Assembly: GCA_037903475.1 (NCBI GenBank)
Contig: JBAJFG010000029.1
Location: forward strand, 1,695,501 to 1,759,500
Direction of reading: 5' to 3'
Length of the DNA stretch: 64,000 nt
Source of the DNA: Ancylostoma caninum
Taxonomy: Eukaryota > Nematoda > Chromadorea > Rhabditida > Ancylostomatidae
Shown here: one piece after another, positions 1 to 12,642 of the stretch
Position numbering within the stretch: the stretch's first letter is position 1
Layout of the letters: the number at the start of each line of letters is the position of its first letter
Made by a program: the position numbers and the translations under genes
Notes under the pieces: generated by a model
The model's input: the letters and a program-made list of their open reading frames with translations, nothing else
Database searches by the model: none
Told to the model about the DNA's origin: nothing

Positions 1-3000
1 AAAAGTCCTCGAGAGATGGAATATAGAAACAGTTCCAGAAAACATGTACGTTCATTAGACAAGAATGTCCAAGAAAGAAAAGCACCCCACGATGAAGCCC
101 GGGAAAGGCAGTAGGGCAATTTCGATAGTGAAGACTTTGAAAATTTCCCGACAAAAACCAAAGATGTATCCACCAAAACATTGTACGAATTCTTCTAAAA
201 ATGCTCGGAATTCACTTTCTGATTATGTAAGGCACATCGAGCACTATGTTTGGTCGTGCACTTATCAATACAGACCACCGTCGATGCCATCTGGCCATTT
301 CCGCTGCAAAAACGTGCTTTACGAGAAAATTGCGATAAAAAAGGCAATAAGAAGTAGAAGTAGAAAAGCAATTGCATAGATTTTTGCGTTGAATAGAGAA
401 CTTGTAAAAGGATAGGGTTTCTAAAAAGGAACATGTAGGTCAGAACCAAAATAGCATCAACTTTCTTTACGGTGTCACCTAGTTTGTTATTTGAATCCTT
501 TATTCGAGTTGACACTTTAAGTTTGTGAAAAAGAATTGGATCATACATGCGTTCTAGGCTTGTGTCCTTGTCTCATAAACCGCAAAATCTTCGATCACCT
601 ATCGATTCAGGAGAAAAATGCAAAAAAAAAACATTGAACCAAAAAATACATTGATCTCTGCCATAAAATTTTATACCACCAGCTATAACTACTACACCAA
701 AAATTCTTGAAATTACTGAAAAACATGTAAAATAAAAAAACATAATTTCAGTCAATAAACCCGTAAATTTCATAAATAAACTTATTAGAAGAATTTTCAA
801 TGAGAAGTTGCAAAATGATGTACTAGTTCCTTGATTTTCCCTTTTTAAGGCGCTTTTTTCCATCAGAGAACCCCAGCATCCCTGATCATTGAGCACCTTC
901 GATTTCTATTCACCAAATAACACGTGCACGGATCATGCTCTCGAGGAAGAAGCTCCTCACGTTGTATATCGTTAGCGTCGTGAAATGCAAACAACAAATA
1001 AAACACGCCGACTGGTATCGATATCAGGCAGAGATCTTCTGCTGGAGTAATCCTAACGATCACACGGCAGTGCGTCAAAGTCAACAGTCTCTTTCGTGGT
1101 TTGTAGCTACCAATGAGCGTTCGGAATGGTACAAATCGAAAAATGCCTACGTCCGCATTTCATATCTATGTTTTTTTTGTTACTTCTCCGCATTTGCTAA
1201 TGAATTATGATACCAGGAGTTATGAATGATGTCCAAGAACAGAAAGTGCAATGCTTCAGGATTCAAGTTGGAACGCAGTAGATTTTATGGGGTAATGTCA
1301 AAATTCATAGGGAATATCGACCGAGTGTTACATAGGTGGAAATATCTAAAGTGATTTCTCTGAAAAAAAAAAGAAATGCGAAGCTAATGACCTGAGAAAA
1401 AAACAAAGAAAAAATGCAGAGGTGAAAATAAGAAGCAGGATGGGAGCGGGATGGTCACGGACACAGAAAAATCGCGAAAAAAATAGAAAGCCAAATCCCA
1501 AAATGAGCAATTCCGCATAATTTCATGTCGACGGTGTTTATAATCCAATCATAGAATGGCTATGTAGCTTCCTATCCTATTCAGGCATACCGGATCATAC
1601 CGTCATTCAAAAATTATCACGCACATAATCAAGAGACTGCTCGAATGTATAATCCCCTTTATGAACCAAGGGGAATGGACCATACTGGTGGAAACTTTCA
1701 TTGTTACACGGAAATACCACAGCAAAACACTGGTTTTACGTCAGTTGTGCCTATCAGATCAGAAATTCGCACAGAACTCAGAGTTAACCTCTCAGAAAGA
1801 GGTTTATAGTCTGTTATAAACGCGACAATAGTTGAGTAACCGTGCGGATAGCCTGCTTTACTCTCATTTCTCTTCAACTGCTGCACGCTTTCCCGCGTTC
1901 TTTACTTCTCTGCTGTCTTGCCAACTATTGTCAGTGGTGGAACGCAATATAGTTTCTCAAAACAATGTCGACAGGGAAACTTTATGGATTGCTGGCTGAG
2001 AGAAGCTGCTAGTTGGATTTAGGTTAATGAGATCGCGTCTCTACTTAGGACCGAATAAAAATCGAAAAACTCATTCTATTTAATTATTCATTCTAGATCG
2101 AAGAAGAATTCATACGTCTAGAAAAGAGAAAGACCCAAATGTCTCCCTATCATTCCTGAATGAGTATATTGCCCCGTCTTCTTCAAACATACGAAACATA
2201 GATTTATTCGGAATCCAGCTTTCGAATTTCGAATGAATCGATGGGTACCTAGTGCACTACTCGGTTCTAACCATAATCACGTCAATAGAAATGAGAGGAG
2301 AACACATCTAACCATTATGGTAAAATGAAGTTGAAAATGGACCAAAGTAAGTTTTACCATTCTATGTGAGCTTAGGTAATATCACGTAGGTAAGTAAGTA
2401 AGTTAGTTAGCAAATTAAGTTCGCTCAAGTCGACACCGTAACATGAGAAACAAAGAAAAGAAAAAACTAGCAGATAGTATAAAAAAACAAAAAAATTAAA
2501 AGTAGTTCAATTTCCGCTTCGCACTTTTTCACCCTTATACGGGAATTGAACAAAGTTAAATGCCCCCTTCTGAGCTCATCAGTAGAAACAAAGAAATAAA
2601 CCACTTTAGGTGTGAAGTGCGAGAGTTCCTTATGCCGTAGAGCAAACAATTATATTGTGGAAATCAAGCACGGCTGAAAGAACAGGTCCTCACCCATACA
2701 TTGTCAATGTGACAGTAATAAATACAGCAATGGAATTTATTGACGTCAAATTTGGAAATATCTTTTGAAAAGTACACAAAACCACAAGAATATCGACTCT
2801 TAGCAAAGAAATTTTCAAAAGTAAGTAGTTGTAAATGAGTGATAGTGGTGGTAGGAAGGGTTCGGATCGATAGCGGTGATAATGGAAGTTCCGCCCCCAC
2901 CGCACCGGAGACCCGGTGCGGTAGACACTGTCTACATGCCCATCAAATAGAGTTGTACTCACGATTTGTACCCAGAAGTACAACATCGGGAAGTCATGTG

Positions 3001-5600
3001 GTGCAGCATTCTATAGGAGTTGACGTGGGTGACGCAGAGCGGGAGTAGAAAGAGTAGAACATGCTCAAAAACCAGAATTTTGGGTAGAAAATCGGGGTAG
3101 TGGCTAATAAATTTCCCGTCAAAGGAAGCGTTTCACTGTTTGGTGCGGATAACAAACAAACGGAGGCAGCAAAGCGATGGAGGGGTGGGGGACAGTCACA
3201 AGTCAGCTCCTCTCCACTCAAATACATCAACGCACGTTTGTTCTCAGTTTGTCGAAAAACCAAAACACCGAGCGAGGAAATGAACTAGCCTCAGACTGCA
3301 CTGCTTTTACAGGGAGGTAAACTTCAGAAAGGGCGAAAAATCCTTGTCAAGGTGTTCAAACACCATGACGAACACGTGCAGTAAGCACTGCTAACACAAC
3401 AAAATAATCCTAAGTAAACACCGTAACGTGCACAAAAAAGAATAATAAAGTGACAGTTTGCGTCAGGTGATCGCTTATTTCACATGTAGAACAGCTAATT
3501 ACTTAAAATAAAAGTGAGCCTGAATTTTACGGAAGGCAACGCTAGCTCTCAGCATAATTCAATCACTGGAAAAATTCAGGAAAGTGGCGCTGCTGTGTCA
3601 GAGAATATCTAGAAAGCAGTGCTTTGAGAACACAATTTCTGAAGTTTTTAATTTCTTTATGTTGTGTTTGCCCATTAAAAAATGAAAAAAAAAGATGGAC
3701 AATATTGTCCAAGAGTTCTGGGAGGATTTCTCACGAATCCTATCAGAAGGTCCTCCACAGGGATGCATCTTAAGCGATGCTATGTAAAACATGGAAGAAT
3801 CGTTGTAGTAACCATGGGAAACCTCGTTTTACTACCGTTTTAAGGGTAGTCAGTAAAATTTTTGTTCCATTACACCTCAAAAGATAGAGGGCAAGAGGAG
3901 CAGACAGTATTATCGGGAAGCAAATGGTGAACAGAGCAGAAGTAGCGAACCTATGGTTGGCGCTGGTAAGAAATTATAAACTTCAACGTCTTTGAAAATT
4001 AAATAATAAAAATTATGTCCATAAAGCTAAAAAGAGCTACGTGTGAAGGCATCAAAACGGTGCAATGGGCAATGTCGGAAAATTGGGTAAAGTTAGGAGA
4101 AAACTAAATTTTAATTCAAGTAAAACAGGAAATTTTTAAAAAAATAGCAAAAATTGGAGTAATGTAAAACATTGGTCTGTCGAAATAGGCCGAAAATCGA
4201 TTATCGACCCGATGGCAAAATGTGACGGGGTACAATACATGTGGAAAATTTCTTGGCTCTTGGACGATTCATCACCTGACCTACATGATTTCCTTATAAT
4301 AAATCCTTCTTAAATGAACCGCTGTCATCCTTTACTGACAGCGTACCAACTATAGCGCTGCGAAGGACTGCTTAGTTCGTTGATGTTACTAGTACTAAAA
4401 AAGGTGTAGAGAAATTGACAGTCAAACTATCAATTATAGACACCTGATAAGGAAGAAGTAAACAGGAAAATCAATGAAGCAAGAATTTTCCTAATTTTTT
4501 TTTGGCATTAGTTCTCTAATTCTTCAGAGTTAAGCAATCTTTAACAGCTAAATATTGTGGATGAATTCATTACCTATCATATTAAAAGTTAAATATTGAG
4601 TGGTCATCACAAACCAATGCGGCATTAGATCTAAATACATAATAATTTTTTAGGGAAACATTTGACATTGTAGCAAATTCTTAGAAACATTACAAGAAAC
4701 ATCAACGCAAAAGAAATGATTTGCGTAAAGTGCAGTTGTCGAAAGGGTCAATCTGTGTCTGCCCTCTTTTTCCTTTTTCAGTCGATTACTACCTGCGTGG
4801 ATATTTTTATGGCTCCAGGCTAAGATATTCTTCAGTAGAAAGAAAAATTACCCAACTTCTAGAAAGTTAAATTATTTCATTTCCTTCAATTACGTAGTAA
4901 CAAAATCCAAAAAATAATGTCAAGATGATGTAATTGGTCAAAAGCAATCTTTCCTGCGATTTTTTCCTTGTAAACGTTTTTTTTTTGAAAGTTGTACACC
5001 TGCCTATAATAAATAATACCATAATATTCTTATGCATCTAGTGATGTAAAGCTTTCCTTCCATTCTGCGCTCGAAACTCAACCGATTACACAGGTAGAGC
5101 ATCAAATATGTAGCTGCAGAGTGATGCACTTTTACTTCAGTAGCAGAATCCAGAAATATTCTTGGAAGAATCCAAGCATTCCCCGTTTCTCAATGTGGGA
5201 AACTTTCCGTTCAAAAACAGCCGAGTTCATGCGATCGACTGACTTTATGGCCAATAGGGTTTTTTTGCGAAATCCATCGAATTTTTCCCAAGGAACTCGT
5301 CCATCTTGGACCAGTATGACGCTTAGAGTGTCTCCAGGGAGGGGGGGGGGGTTCGTCATGGATCCCGTCCATATGCTAAGCTAGAACTGCTTTGAACCCT
5401 TGCGGGGTAAGCGCTCTGGTATTGTTACCTTCGTCAAAATGAGACTGATCCTAGGTGGCTTCCTCTTCGGAATGCTACTTCAAACAGGATAGTATAGTAA
5501 ACGGGTAAATAAACACTCAGGAATTTTAGAAAACGATGGAAAATTACTGAACGCAAGGAAAAACTGAATCTCGAGCAATTTTCAATGTTCAAGCTCCCAC
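1..5600. other. Gene-poor AT-rich stretch
   Basis: I find no convincing gene here. All open frames are short, lack splice-site support and look like chance frames in AT-rich DNA. Visible details are a double hairpin at 2899-2935 (a 10-bp perfect stem, ACCGCACCGG with its complement, followed by a 7-bp stem), a TAAG/TTAG-type simple repeat near 2390-2415, and an 11-base G tract at 5341-5351. A 75-codon minus-strand frame at 5132-5359 is open but matches no family I know. Confidence 0.5.
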
Positions 5601-5689
5601 ATTCCAGTTTTCTGCAATCCGAGCCCAGCGAAATAGCCTGCTTCCATCCGATAACTTTTACTCAGTGAAACGTGAAACGACTTCACGCG

Positions 5690-5860
5690 CGGTGGTGTTG
5701 ACCTCGAATGACATCACCTCCCGTTTGCAATTTGCATAGCATGCGTATATATCAGTTAAATTCGAGATCCGCTCGGTCGGAGAGAAATGATGATGTGATC
5801 AAGGCCGCCACAGCAATGCGGCGCGGTGCGTTGTAACCCATCCTCCCGGTCACTATCAAA
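5690..5860. promoter_or_regulatory. Candidate promoter: octamer motif plus TATA box
   Basis: A perfect POU octamer (ATTTGCAT) at 5730-5737 lies nine bases before a TATATAT run at 5746-5752, in an island more GC-rich than its surroundings. Octamer plus TATA is typical of some histone, snRNA and POU-controlled promoters. No histone frame or recognisable small RNA follows within about 200 bases, so the motif pair may be chance. Confidence 0.22.
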
Positions 5861-6600
5861 TTTGATTACATGTCGCAAGTTTTACTGGTACAACGAGATA
5901 AGCGCTCGATCAAAATCTTACGACCGGGCTCAAGTATCAAGGTTCAGGAGAGCTCGTTTGATATTGAGAATATTCCTGAAAAAGAGTTGAAGCGAGTGCT
6001 ATAGGATTATGTTTTGCTAATATTTGTCAAAAACAGTCAAGTTCAAAAGTTTATAACCTAATTCAAACACCTCCTTATTCAACAGAATAAGATTCGTTCA
6101 GTTCAGCATACTTTTATCGGCGAGAAAATATACATTTCATGTCTCTGAGATGAAGGTGGAAGTTGCAGGAATCCAAAATTCCACACCCTAGTGGAAGAAA
6201 AGCGACGCCCCTTACGAGAAGCCCCTCCCCAGGAAAAAAATGCCAGAAAAACATTATCCAAGCCATCAAAAAAGTTGAATAGCATTAGCATCTAACCTAA
6301 CTATGTTTACTTCTTAATTTAATTAGCTCCTCATTCATTTTTTTCCAGAACCTCACAAATACATTTTGTTCCACATGAGAAGACCAGTATATATCCTCAT
6401 AATCATTTATTGACTCAATTTTATAAGTGATCCAATTTTTTGGTGACTGGATAAATATGAGAATAAAAAAGTATCCAGAACTTCCTAAAAACCACATAAA
6501 ACCTTTGAGGGGAACACAAAGCCTCTAAAACCTTCCTTTAAAAAAATTCACGCTGATCTGTGAGCTGAGAATTGTTTATGTTTTCCACTTTGAGGTTTTG

Positions 6601-6640
6601 AGCGCCGGGTGCATTAAATAAATGAATAAATAGATATGTT
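6601..6640 (+). repeat. LINE/SINE-like 3' tail (copy 1)
   Basis: A short GCGCCGGGTGCAT-type sequence runs directly into an AATAAATG/AAATA repeat. The same GC-rich motif followed by (AAAT)n occurs at about 12320, 31785 and 35320. This is how RTE-like LINEs and their dependent SINEs end in nematodes. Only the 3' end is recognisable. Confidence 0.45.
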
Positions 6641-6969
6641 GAAAAATGAGTAAGTAAGCAGATTAATAAATCAATAACCGTACAGGCGACGAATTAAATG
6701 GACAGATTGATTTATAAGCAGGTCCACCACTCAAACGGCCATGGATTTTCAGCGAGATTTTGTGGGTTTTTTTTGTGTTTTTACATCACCTATATTGCAA
6801 AATAATGACGTTGACAAGGTCGCCAGAAAAAAAATGCTAAGAAAAACTCTGAACTTAATTTATGGTCACCAGATAGGCCGGTGAAAAGAAAAGAAGATTA
6901 TACTGATGAATTTCCGTGACAACGCCCAACACACGTGAATTTAACAACACTTCCCAAGCAATTCCTTAA

Positions 6970-9620
6970 CTAGCTCCCATACATGGTCGTTTTCCCGATG
7001 TTTTGAAGAATTTGTTTGCACTGGATATTAACACAAGGCTGCGCACGGAAATACCGAAGAAGCTGGGCAAAATCTCGGATATAAGAACGAACCGGTCGCC
7101 CGCAGAACGAGATACGCAATAAAAACGCCGGAATTACGAACAAGCCTTCGGCTGTGAAAGCGAATTCGGAAATCAATGCGTGCCTACTCTCAGATATTAT
7201 CTAGCGATGGGTATCAGCGCTTTCCCCACGTGCTAAAACCGGGTGTTTAACGAATACGGGACTCGTGGGGGGGGGGGCTTGAATTGGCACCATGGCGGTC
7301 CTGCCTACTGCACCCTAAGGAATCAGTACGTCATCAGACCTACAAGAGACCTCATTCGTTGAATAATTGCACATTTGACGCTGTTTCTCGTTTTTTCAAC
7401 GTAAGCACGACGATAAGCAGTCATTGCTGCTGCATTCCAGAATTTTCCAGAAAATCGAAGTTCCAAGTTTCATTGTCGCGTTGAATTCGGGGGGAATTTG
7501 CATTTTGAGGGTTTACGCCTATCGGATTATGCTAACGCTACCAGTCGGCGATGGCCGAAGTGTTGAGCCGCCACTGCCCAAAAACACCGCTGATTGGGAG
7601 TGGAATTGCATTTGCAACGATGCCGCTCAGGAAAAGAAAAGTTGGTCCGGATTTGAAGCGTACCTTTGTACTTTGTAGATCTTCGACGGTACATTATGAA
7701 TAGTGTAGCTTGGCTCGGCTTCTTCATACTCCTCTTCCTGCTGCCAGTAATCAAAGCTCATAATATCCTGAAAAACAAACAGTAAACGAAATAATATCAG
7801 AGAAAAAGATGATAAACCAATAAGAATCAACAAATGATAAGTGCTACAATTGTGATTTGTACAGAAAAACGTAACAGGAGCAGTGAGCGAACAAGAACTG
7901 TGGAAGAGCTCGAAAACCAGAGGAAAGAGACTGAAAAGTTGATCAAAATGCTGGGTAAAAGAAATTAATTCACATCATTATTTTAAGACGGGATTTGGAA
8001 CAGCAATCAAATTAGACGATGTGATTAGAAGAATCCATTTGCTTAGATTGAAATCCTACGAATTTTCTGGAAGGAATGAATGAGACAATCATGCTTCCTG
8101 TGATTGTGATTCAAAGTCGATGAAGAACTCGAACTAAAAAGGAATTTGTATAAGAGCTCAAGTGAGTAGATCTCATGCAATCCTCATTCTTCCAGAGATA
8201 TGTACAAGACCAAAAATAGTAAAGTGTAGATGAATTTCTGCTCCTATTAGAAAGTAACCGCCACGTGGAGTAACAGATGGATATGTAGTGAAATAATCTG
8301 GCTGAATAACCGCAGCGGAAAGGGATCTGAGTCATGTGGTTGAGAAGCGTGAGATCGAGAGGACCACAGCAGCCAATTGGGAGAATCGCAACAGAAAGTC
8401 GGAAGGACTGCAAAACTTAATCGGAAGGACCTCAACACCCATTTTCGTAAACATTGCCAGTTTTCTTTTCACCCTCTACAATTCCTGGGCTCTTCTCCCA
8501 CGTTCTTCTGCTCTTTGGTGGCTCTTTAATTATCGTCGCCAGTGAAACAAATTATACACTCGTGAGAGAACAGAAATTTCTAGAAAAAAATTTGCTTAAT
8601 CAATTATTCATTTATTTATGTACATATTTGGCCATTTATCCTTTCAATCACACATACAGCTATGTTCTTTTGTTTATTCACTTCTTGCATTGAGAGTACA
8701 CTACAGTTTATGGAGAAACAGATAGTCATTAGATAAGTAGAGGTAATAAACAAAAACAAACAAACAATGAAATGAAAATGATTGCCTTGACATGAAACAA
8801 AATTGGGTAGTTCTCCAAAAAGAAAAAGAGATACGTTGAGCATGCAGTAGCGAAAATGATGGAACGTTCAAGGTAGAAGTAACAAATGAGTGATAATGAT
8901 CACAAAAAATACAAAGAAGAAACTGTGGAGAAATTTCAAGACATTCTTTGCAATGTCAACGACAATTTTCTCCATCTTCATTGTCACCTGTTGTCTCTTT
9001 ATCCAAAAAGAGAGAGAAAAAAGCTGGAATATGGACCTAATGAGAGCAAATTTGCTTAAAATGGCAATGCAGCATGGATCTGGCGAAAAAGGTAGTGAAT
9101 CATAATTTGAAAACTGCTTGAACAAAGGTGCTTACTTAATTCCTTCTCTGAGCAGAAAATTTTTACTCAAGCAAAAATCAAAGAGGAATTGGTTCTGATG
9201 CACTTCACTCACAATAGCACAGGCACTAGCACTCCTTAACCATATTTTCCCTTCCCAGCAAAGATAGCGCGCGTTTTTCCGCTCGTTAATAATCTTCTTC
9301 TGGCAGAGGCCATTTCGTAGGATGGTCGCTGACGTAAAAGTCCATGAGCTTTCCGCCGCACTAACTGTGCTGGATTCCTCGACGGCGACAACGCAACAGC
9401 GCGGACCAGTGTGATAAGAACAGCGATAGCGAACAATACATAGTTGCAGATGAGCGAGAGGAAGCGCCATCGAGCCGTCGAGAGTGGACGAAAGCGAAGG
9501 TGACGACAGCCCGCGGCCCGCCGCTGACGCCAACCACACCGCACCGGCGGCGGGGTTCAGCGCCGCGGCGCCGGCGGGTTTGCAACCATACGTGAGCGGA
9601 TTATGCGTGTCGAAACTCAT
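6970..9620 (-). CDS. Tentative multi-exon gene, unknown function
   Basis: This is a phase-consistent but unproven minus-strand model. Exon A (9620-9213) starts at an ATG in a GC-rich island, stays open for 136 codons with an Ala/Ser/Pro-rich N-terminus, and ends at an ATT|GTGAGT donor. Exon B (7767-7664) follows a TTTTTCAG acceptor and encodes an acidic, tyrosine-rich segment. Exon C (7182-6970) joins in phase and ends in TAG after about 71 residues, including a short hydrophobic stretch. I recognise no domain. Exon B is the best-supported part; C has a weak acceptor. In exon A another minus frame encodes a membrane-like segment, and the plus strand carries a rival first-exon-like frame (9484-9591), so the strand and frame of that exon are open. 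Confidence 0.33.
7664..7767 (-). CDS. Internal exon of unknown gene (acidic, Tyr-rich)
   Basis: This 104-nt segment has a strong acceptor (GTTTTTCAG) on one side and a GTACGC donor on the other. It reads DIMSFDYWQQEEEYEEAEPS and then a Tyr/Ile/Val-containing stretch ending in KIYKVQR. The composition is protein-like, with an E/Y-rich stretch followed by a conserved-looking basic and hydrophobic end, and unlike chance frames nearby. Entry is phase 0 and exit phase 2. I do not recognise the family. It could belong to the gene model spanning 6970-9620. Confidence 0.45.
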
Positions 9621-9894
9621 CCATATACACAAAGGCTCTATACTCTACTTCACCCCCGTCGAGGTATTTGGCAGAGATCACTCATTCATTGAGGCACGGG
9701 AAGAGGGATAGCGATCGTAGTGGTAAAAAAAGAACGTAGGAGGAAAAAGTCCGTTTGATTACATGGCCCTACAAGGTAAGTGATGAAAAGTGGACAAATA
9801 GGCTACTGTCCCCCCCCCCCTTTTCGGTAGTGTCGTAAAATGCTTCAATTTGATCAGATTTCCCGGAAAAAAAATCACCACTTAATCAAGGGCC

Positions 9895-10330
9895 AATATG
9901 TATCCTTGAGATTACCCAGGGCTACCCCCACCCCTTAAGCGAACTACCCTATTACCCGGCATCCATCACAATGTTTACACACACGTGATGAGGTAGAGCG
10001 ATGGGTGAAATTCACCTAACCTGGGCTAGCTGATGAACCTTACTCACACCGAAAAGAAGTTACTTCAAAGCCTGTATGCATCGCTGAGGTTACCCAAGGT
10101 CAACGTTTTTATGGCCCTGTTATACCTGGGTAGAGTTGTATCGTGTTAACAAAGTTTACCTTGGGTAACCTCAATGACGCATGCGGCTCAAGCACTAAAC
10201 GGATCATTTACCCTAGCCGTGATCTATGGGGGCGCTACCCATGATGTGAGTGAGTGTCGCACTTCGACTTTACCCAGGTGCTACCCATGGGTAATCATAA
10301 CAACGGATATGAATTTACCCATCTTTCCAA
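9895..10330. repeat. Fold-back repeat with TTACCCA motifs
   Basis: The stretch is an imperfect long inverted repeat. A GAGGTTACCCAAGGT block near 10086 is matched by its reverse complement near 10158-10172, and an outer GATTACCCAGGGCTACC block near 9910 by its complement near 10270-10297. It probably derives from a non-autonomous DNA transposon, but the exact ends and target duplication are not clear. An 11-base C tract (9810-9820) lies just outside. Confidence 0.4.
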
Positions 10331-10364
10331 TAATACGTGTAGGCTCAGTAGAAAACATCCAACG

Positions 10365-10450
10365 TGTGAAGCGTCGTAGCTGGTACGGGCGGCGCCGCCG
10401 ACATCTGTAATTGGTCAACTCGCCCTATCGACCAATTACAACGCTCCACA
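10365..10450 (+). mobile_element. CCAAT/GC-box MITE, copy A (short)
   Basis: This belongs to a four-copy family sharing a GGGCGGC block, an ATTGGT...GACCAAT inverted core and an AACGCTCCACA end. This copy is short: ACGGGCGGCG, then AATTGGTC...GACCAATT, then ACAACGCTCCACACCC. No clear target duplication is visible. Confidence 0.5.
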
Positions 10451-12073
10451 CCCATTATTTACTTGTAAGCGTACTGCTGCTTGTTTTTTTTTTGTTCAAG
10501 CCACTGGCCATGCGGTACGTTTTTTGTGCTGATTGAGGACGTAATAAATCATTTGATAATCATTGAACATTAAATGGCGAACAGACGCGTTATCAAATTT
10601 CATCTGTTTAAAATGAGATCTCCCCTAATGTGTACAAAGATTTAAGTGCTAGAAATCATTAGTTCATGGACGCCAGGTACAAGAAGGAACTAAAAATAAT
10701 TCCCTGTACTGTCGGTAGCAGAAAAACTGTACTTGAAGGACCGGTTCTCACTTCGCATGCAGCAAACAGCTCGGTATCAGTGTCTACCCAAGTACTTCTC
10801 ATGTCATTACTCCAGAAATGGACAAATTCCTACGCATGGAACCTCGGAGAGCACAGGTCACGGATGCATGCAAATTGTGGTCCTACAACAGGGATTGAAT
10901 AACGTGTTTGGATAGTAATTTGAAGAGAAAATCTATTTCGACAATACCAAAAGCTCAATATTCGAATTTTAGACCCGGATGGACCATTAGAAAGAGGGGT
11001 AATTTGATACCCATTGGTAGCAGGTGCGAATAGGCACTGTCAATAGGACAGGTAAACATGTTGATCAGTGCCAGGTAATGGTTAGGTAAGATGTTTACAT
11101 ACATAAATACACACATAATTACAATATGTATACACGCATAAATACACACATACATACACATACATCAGCTTGAAATCCCAGAAAATCCCCAGAATTCTGG
11201 ACTTTTCCAATTTTTTTCGATTTTTTCGCAATTTTTCAGGGAATTTTAGCCGGATTTCCCCTCAAATCCTCAAACATACATTTATACACACACATACATA
11301 TAGACCTACATTCATACAACATAAATACATGCACACATTCATACGTAGATTTTAGAGAGAAATCGCTGAAAATGGCGATTTTTGAAAAGTGAGACCTAGA
11401 CCACGCCCCCTTTCGTGCCGAACAACCACTTCTGAGAAATAGTGGACGAGTCTCTCGTAATAAAGAAAAGCATAAACCTGTCAACGTGTTGCCAGCCTAG
11501 TTAGTGCCGAGTGCGGCGAAATGAACGCAGCAGATTCTCGTGGCATCCGTGCGCCATCAGCTTAACAATGCGTAAAGGAAAACAGGTTGCAGGTGAGTTG
11601 ATGCACGTTTGATATAAGTCGCCAAAGATCAAAGTCCCACGCGATTAAGAAACGATTTTTAAAATGCGCGACGATGCGCACGATCAGCTGAAGGGCATAA
11701 GCCTCTGCCGACCAACATGCGACTCGTCCAACCACCTCACATGGAAGCGCTACTTCACTGACGTCACTAGCATGGATTACTGCGATGTCGGACAAGATAT
11801 AAGACAGGATTATACTGACAAAGCGAAGGCAAGCGGTAGTCGAAACGGAGTGAATGACGTCACATGAGCAATGAACGCCAATTTTCCCACATAAATCCAT
11901 AAAATTTCGCATAAAATTCACCCAGGGTTCGTTTATTGCCCCATAAGGTATCACTGCACCACGCTGCTGCCATCTTTTTGAGCTAATACGCTTATCCCTA
12001 TGTAGAAAGACAAGTGGAGCCACATGCTCTACAAATTCTACAAAGTCTAGCAAGACCGCATTAAATGAAATAA
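10451..12073. other. Intergenic; simple repeats
   Basis: No gene is supported. Two (TACA)n/(CATA)n-like tracts, about 11093-11166 and 11268-11345, flank a T-rich block. A 163-codon minus-strand frame at 11562-12053 is the longest in the region, but it has no recognisable domain, no splice support and unremarkable composition, so I treat it as chance or relic. Two TGACGTCA palindromes at about 11758 and 11856 are in opposite contexts. Confidence 0.4.
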
Positions 12074-12494
12074 CTCTGGTAACGGTGCAGCACGAACGCA
12101 GCCCGAACGCCGTAATGGTTCTGTTAAAAACGCCAGCAGCAACGTTCCCCAGTTGCTGCCATCCTCCCCTTGATTGCTGCCGTCTTGCCTTGATTGCTGC
12201 CGTCTTTCAGTCTTGCACATAATGTGCTGTCATCAGATGACACCTCTGTTAGCTCATTAACTTTTACAACTCCTGAAGCTCCCTAGAATGGCTGTGAACC
12301 ATCATGTCCTGAATTATCATGAGCGCGCCCTCGGGGTGCATCAAATAAATAAATAAATAAATTGCTACCAAAGGGCCGACAGCTTGAGCAGCAATCAAGG
12401 GGAGGATGGCAGCAACTGGGAACTGTTGCTGCTAGCGTTTCTAACCGAACCACTACGCCGTTCGGGCTACGTTCGTGCTGCACAGTAATCAGAG
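12074..12494. mobile_element. PIF/Harbinger-like MITE with nested LINE tail
   Basis: Inverted arms of about 120 bp start CTCTGGTAACGGTGCAGCAC on the left and CTCTGATTACTGTGCAGCAC when the right arm is reverse-complemented. A TAA trinucleotide lies on both sides (12071-12073 and 12495-12497). Three-base TAA/TTA duplications are characteristic of PIF/Harbinger elements. The spacer holds a GCGCGCCCTCGGGGTGCATC motif with an (AAAT)n tail at 12320-12362, apparently a retroelement end inserted in the MITE or captured by it. Confidence 0.65.
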
Positions 12495-12642
12495 TAAATA
12501 AAACAAAACAAATTTCTACCTAGATAGCAACAGCATACAAAGTATAGCACCAAGACTATCAAGAATGTTGTAGGAGTAAGCGTTGGTGTAGCACGGGAGC
12601 TAGGCACGGAATAATGAATGGAATGGAAGGAAAGGTAATATA

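Noticed and set aside
11562..12053. 163-codon minus-strand frame
   Set aside because: No recognisable domain, no splice or start context, and it ends near a MITE. Length alone is not enough in this window.
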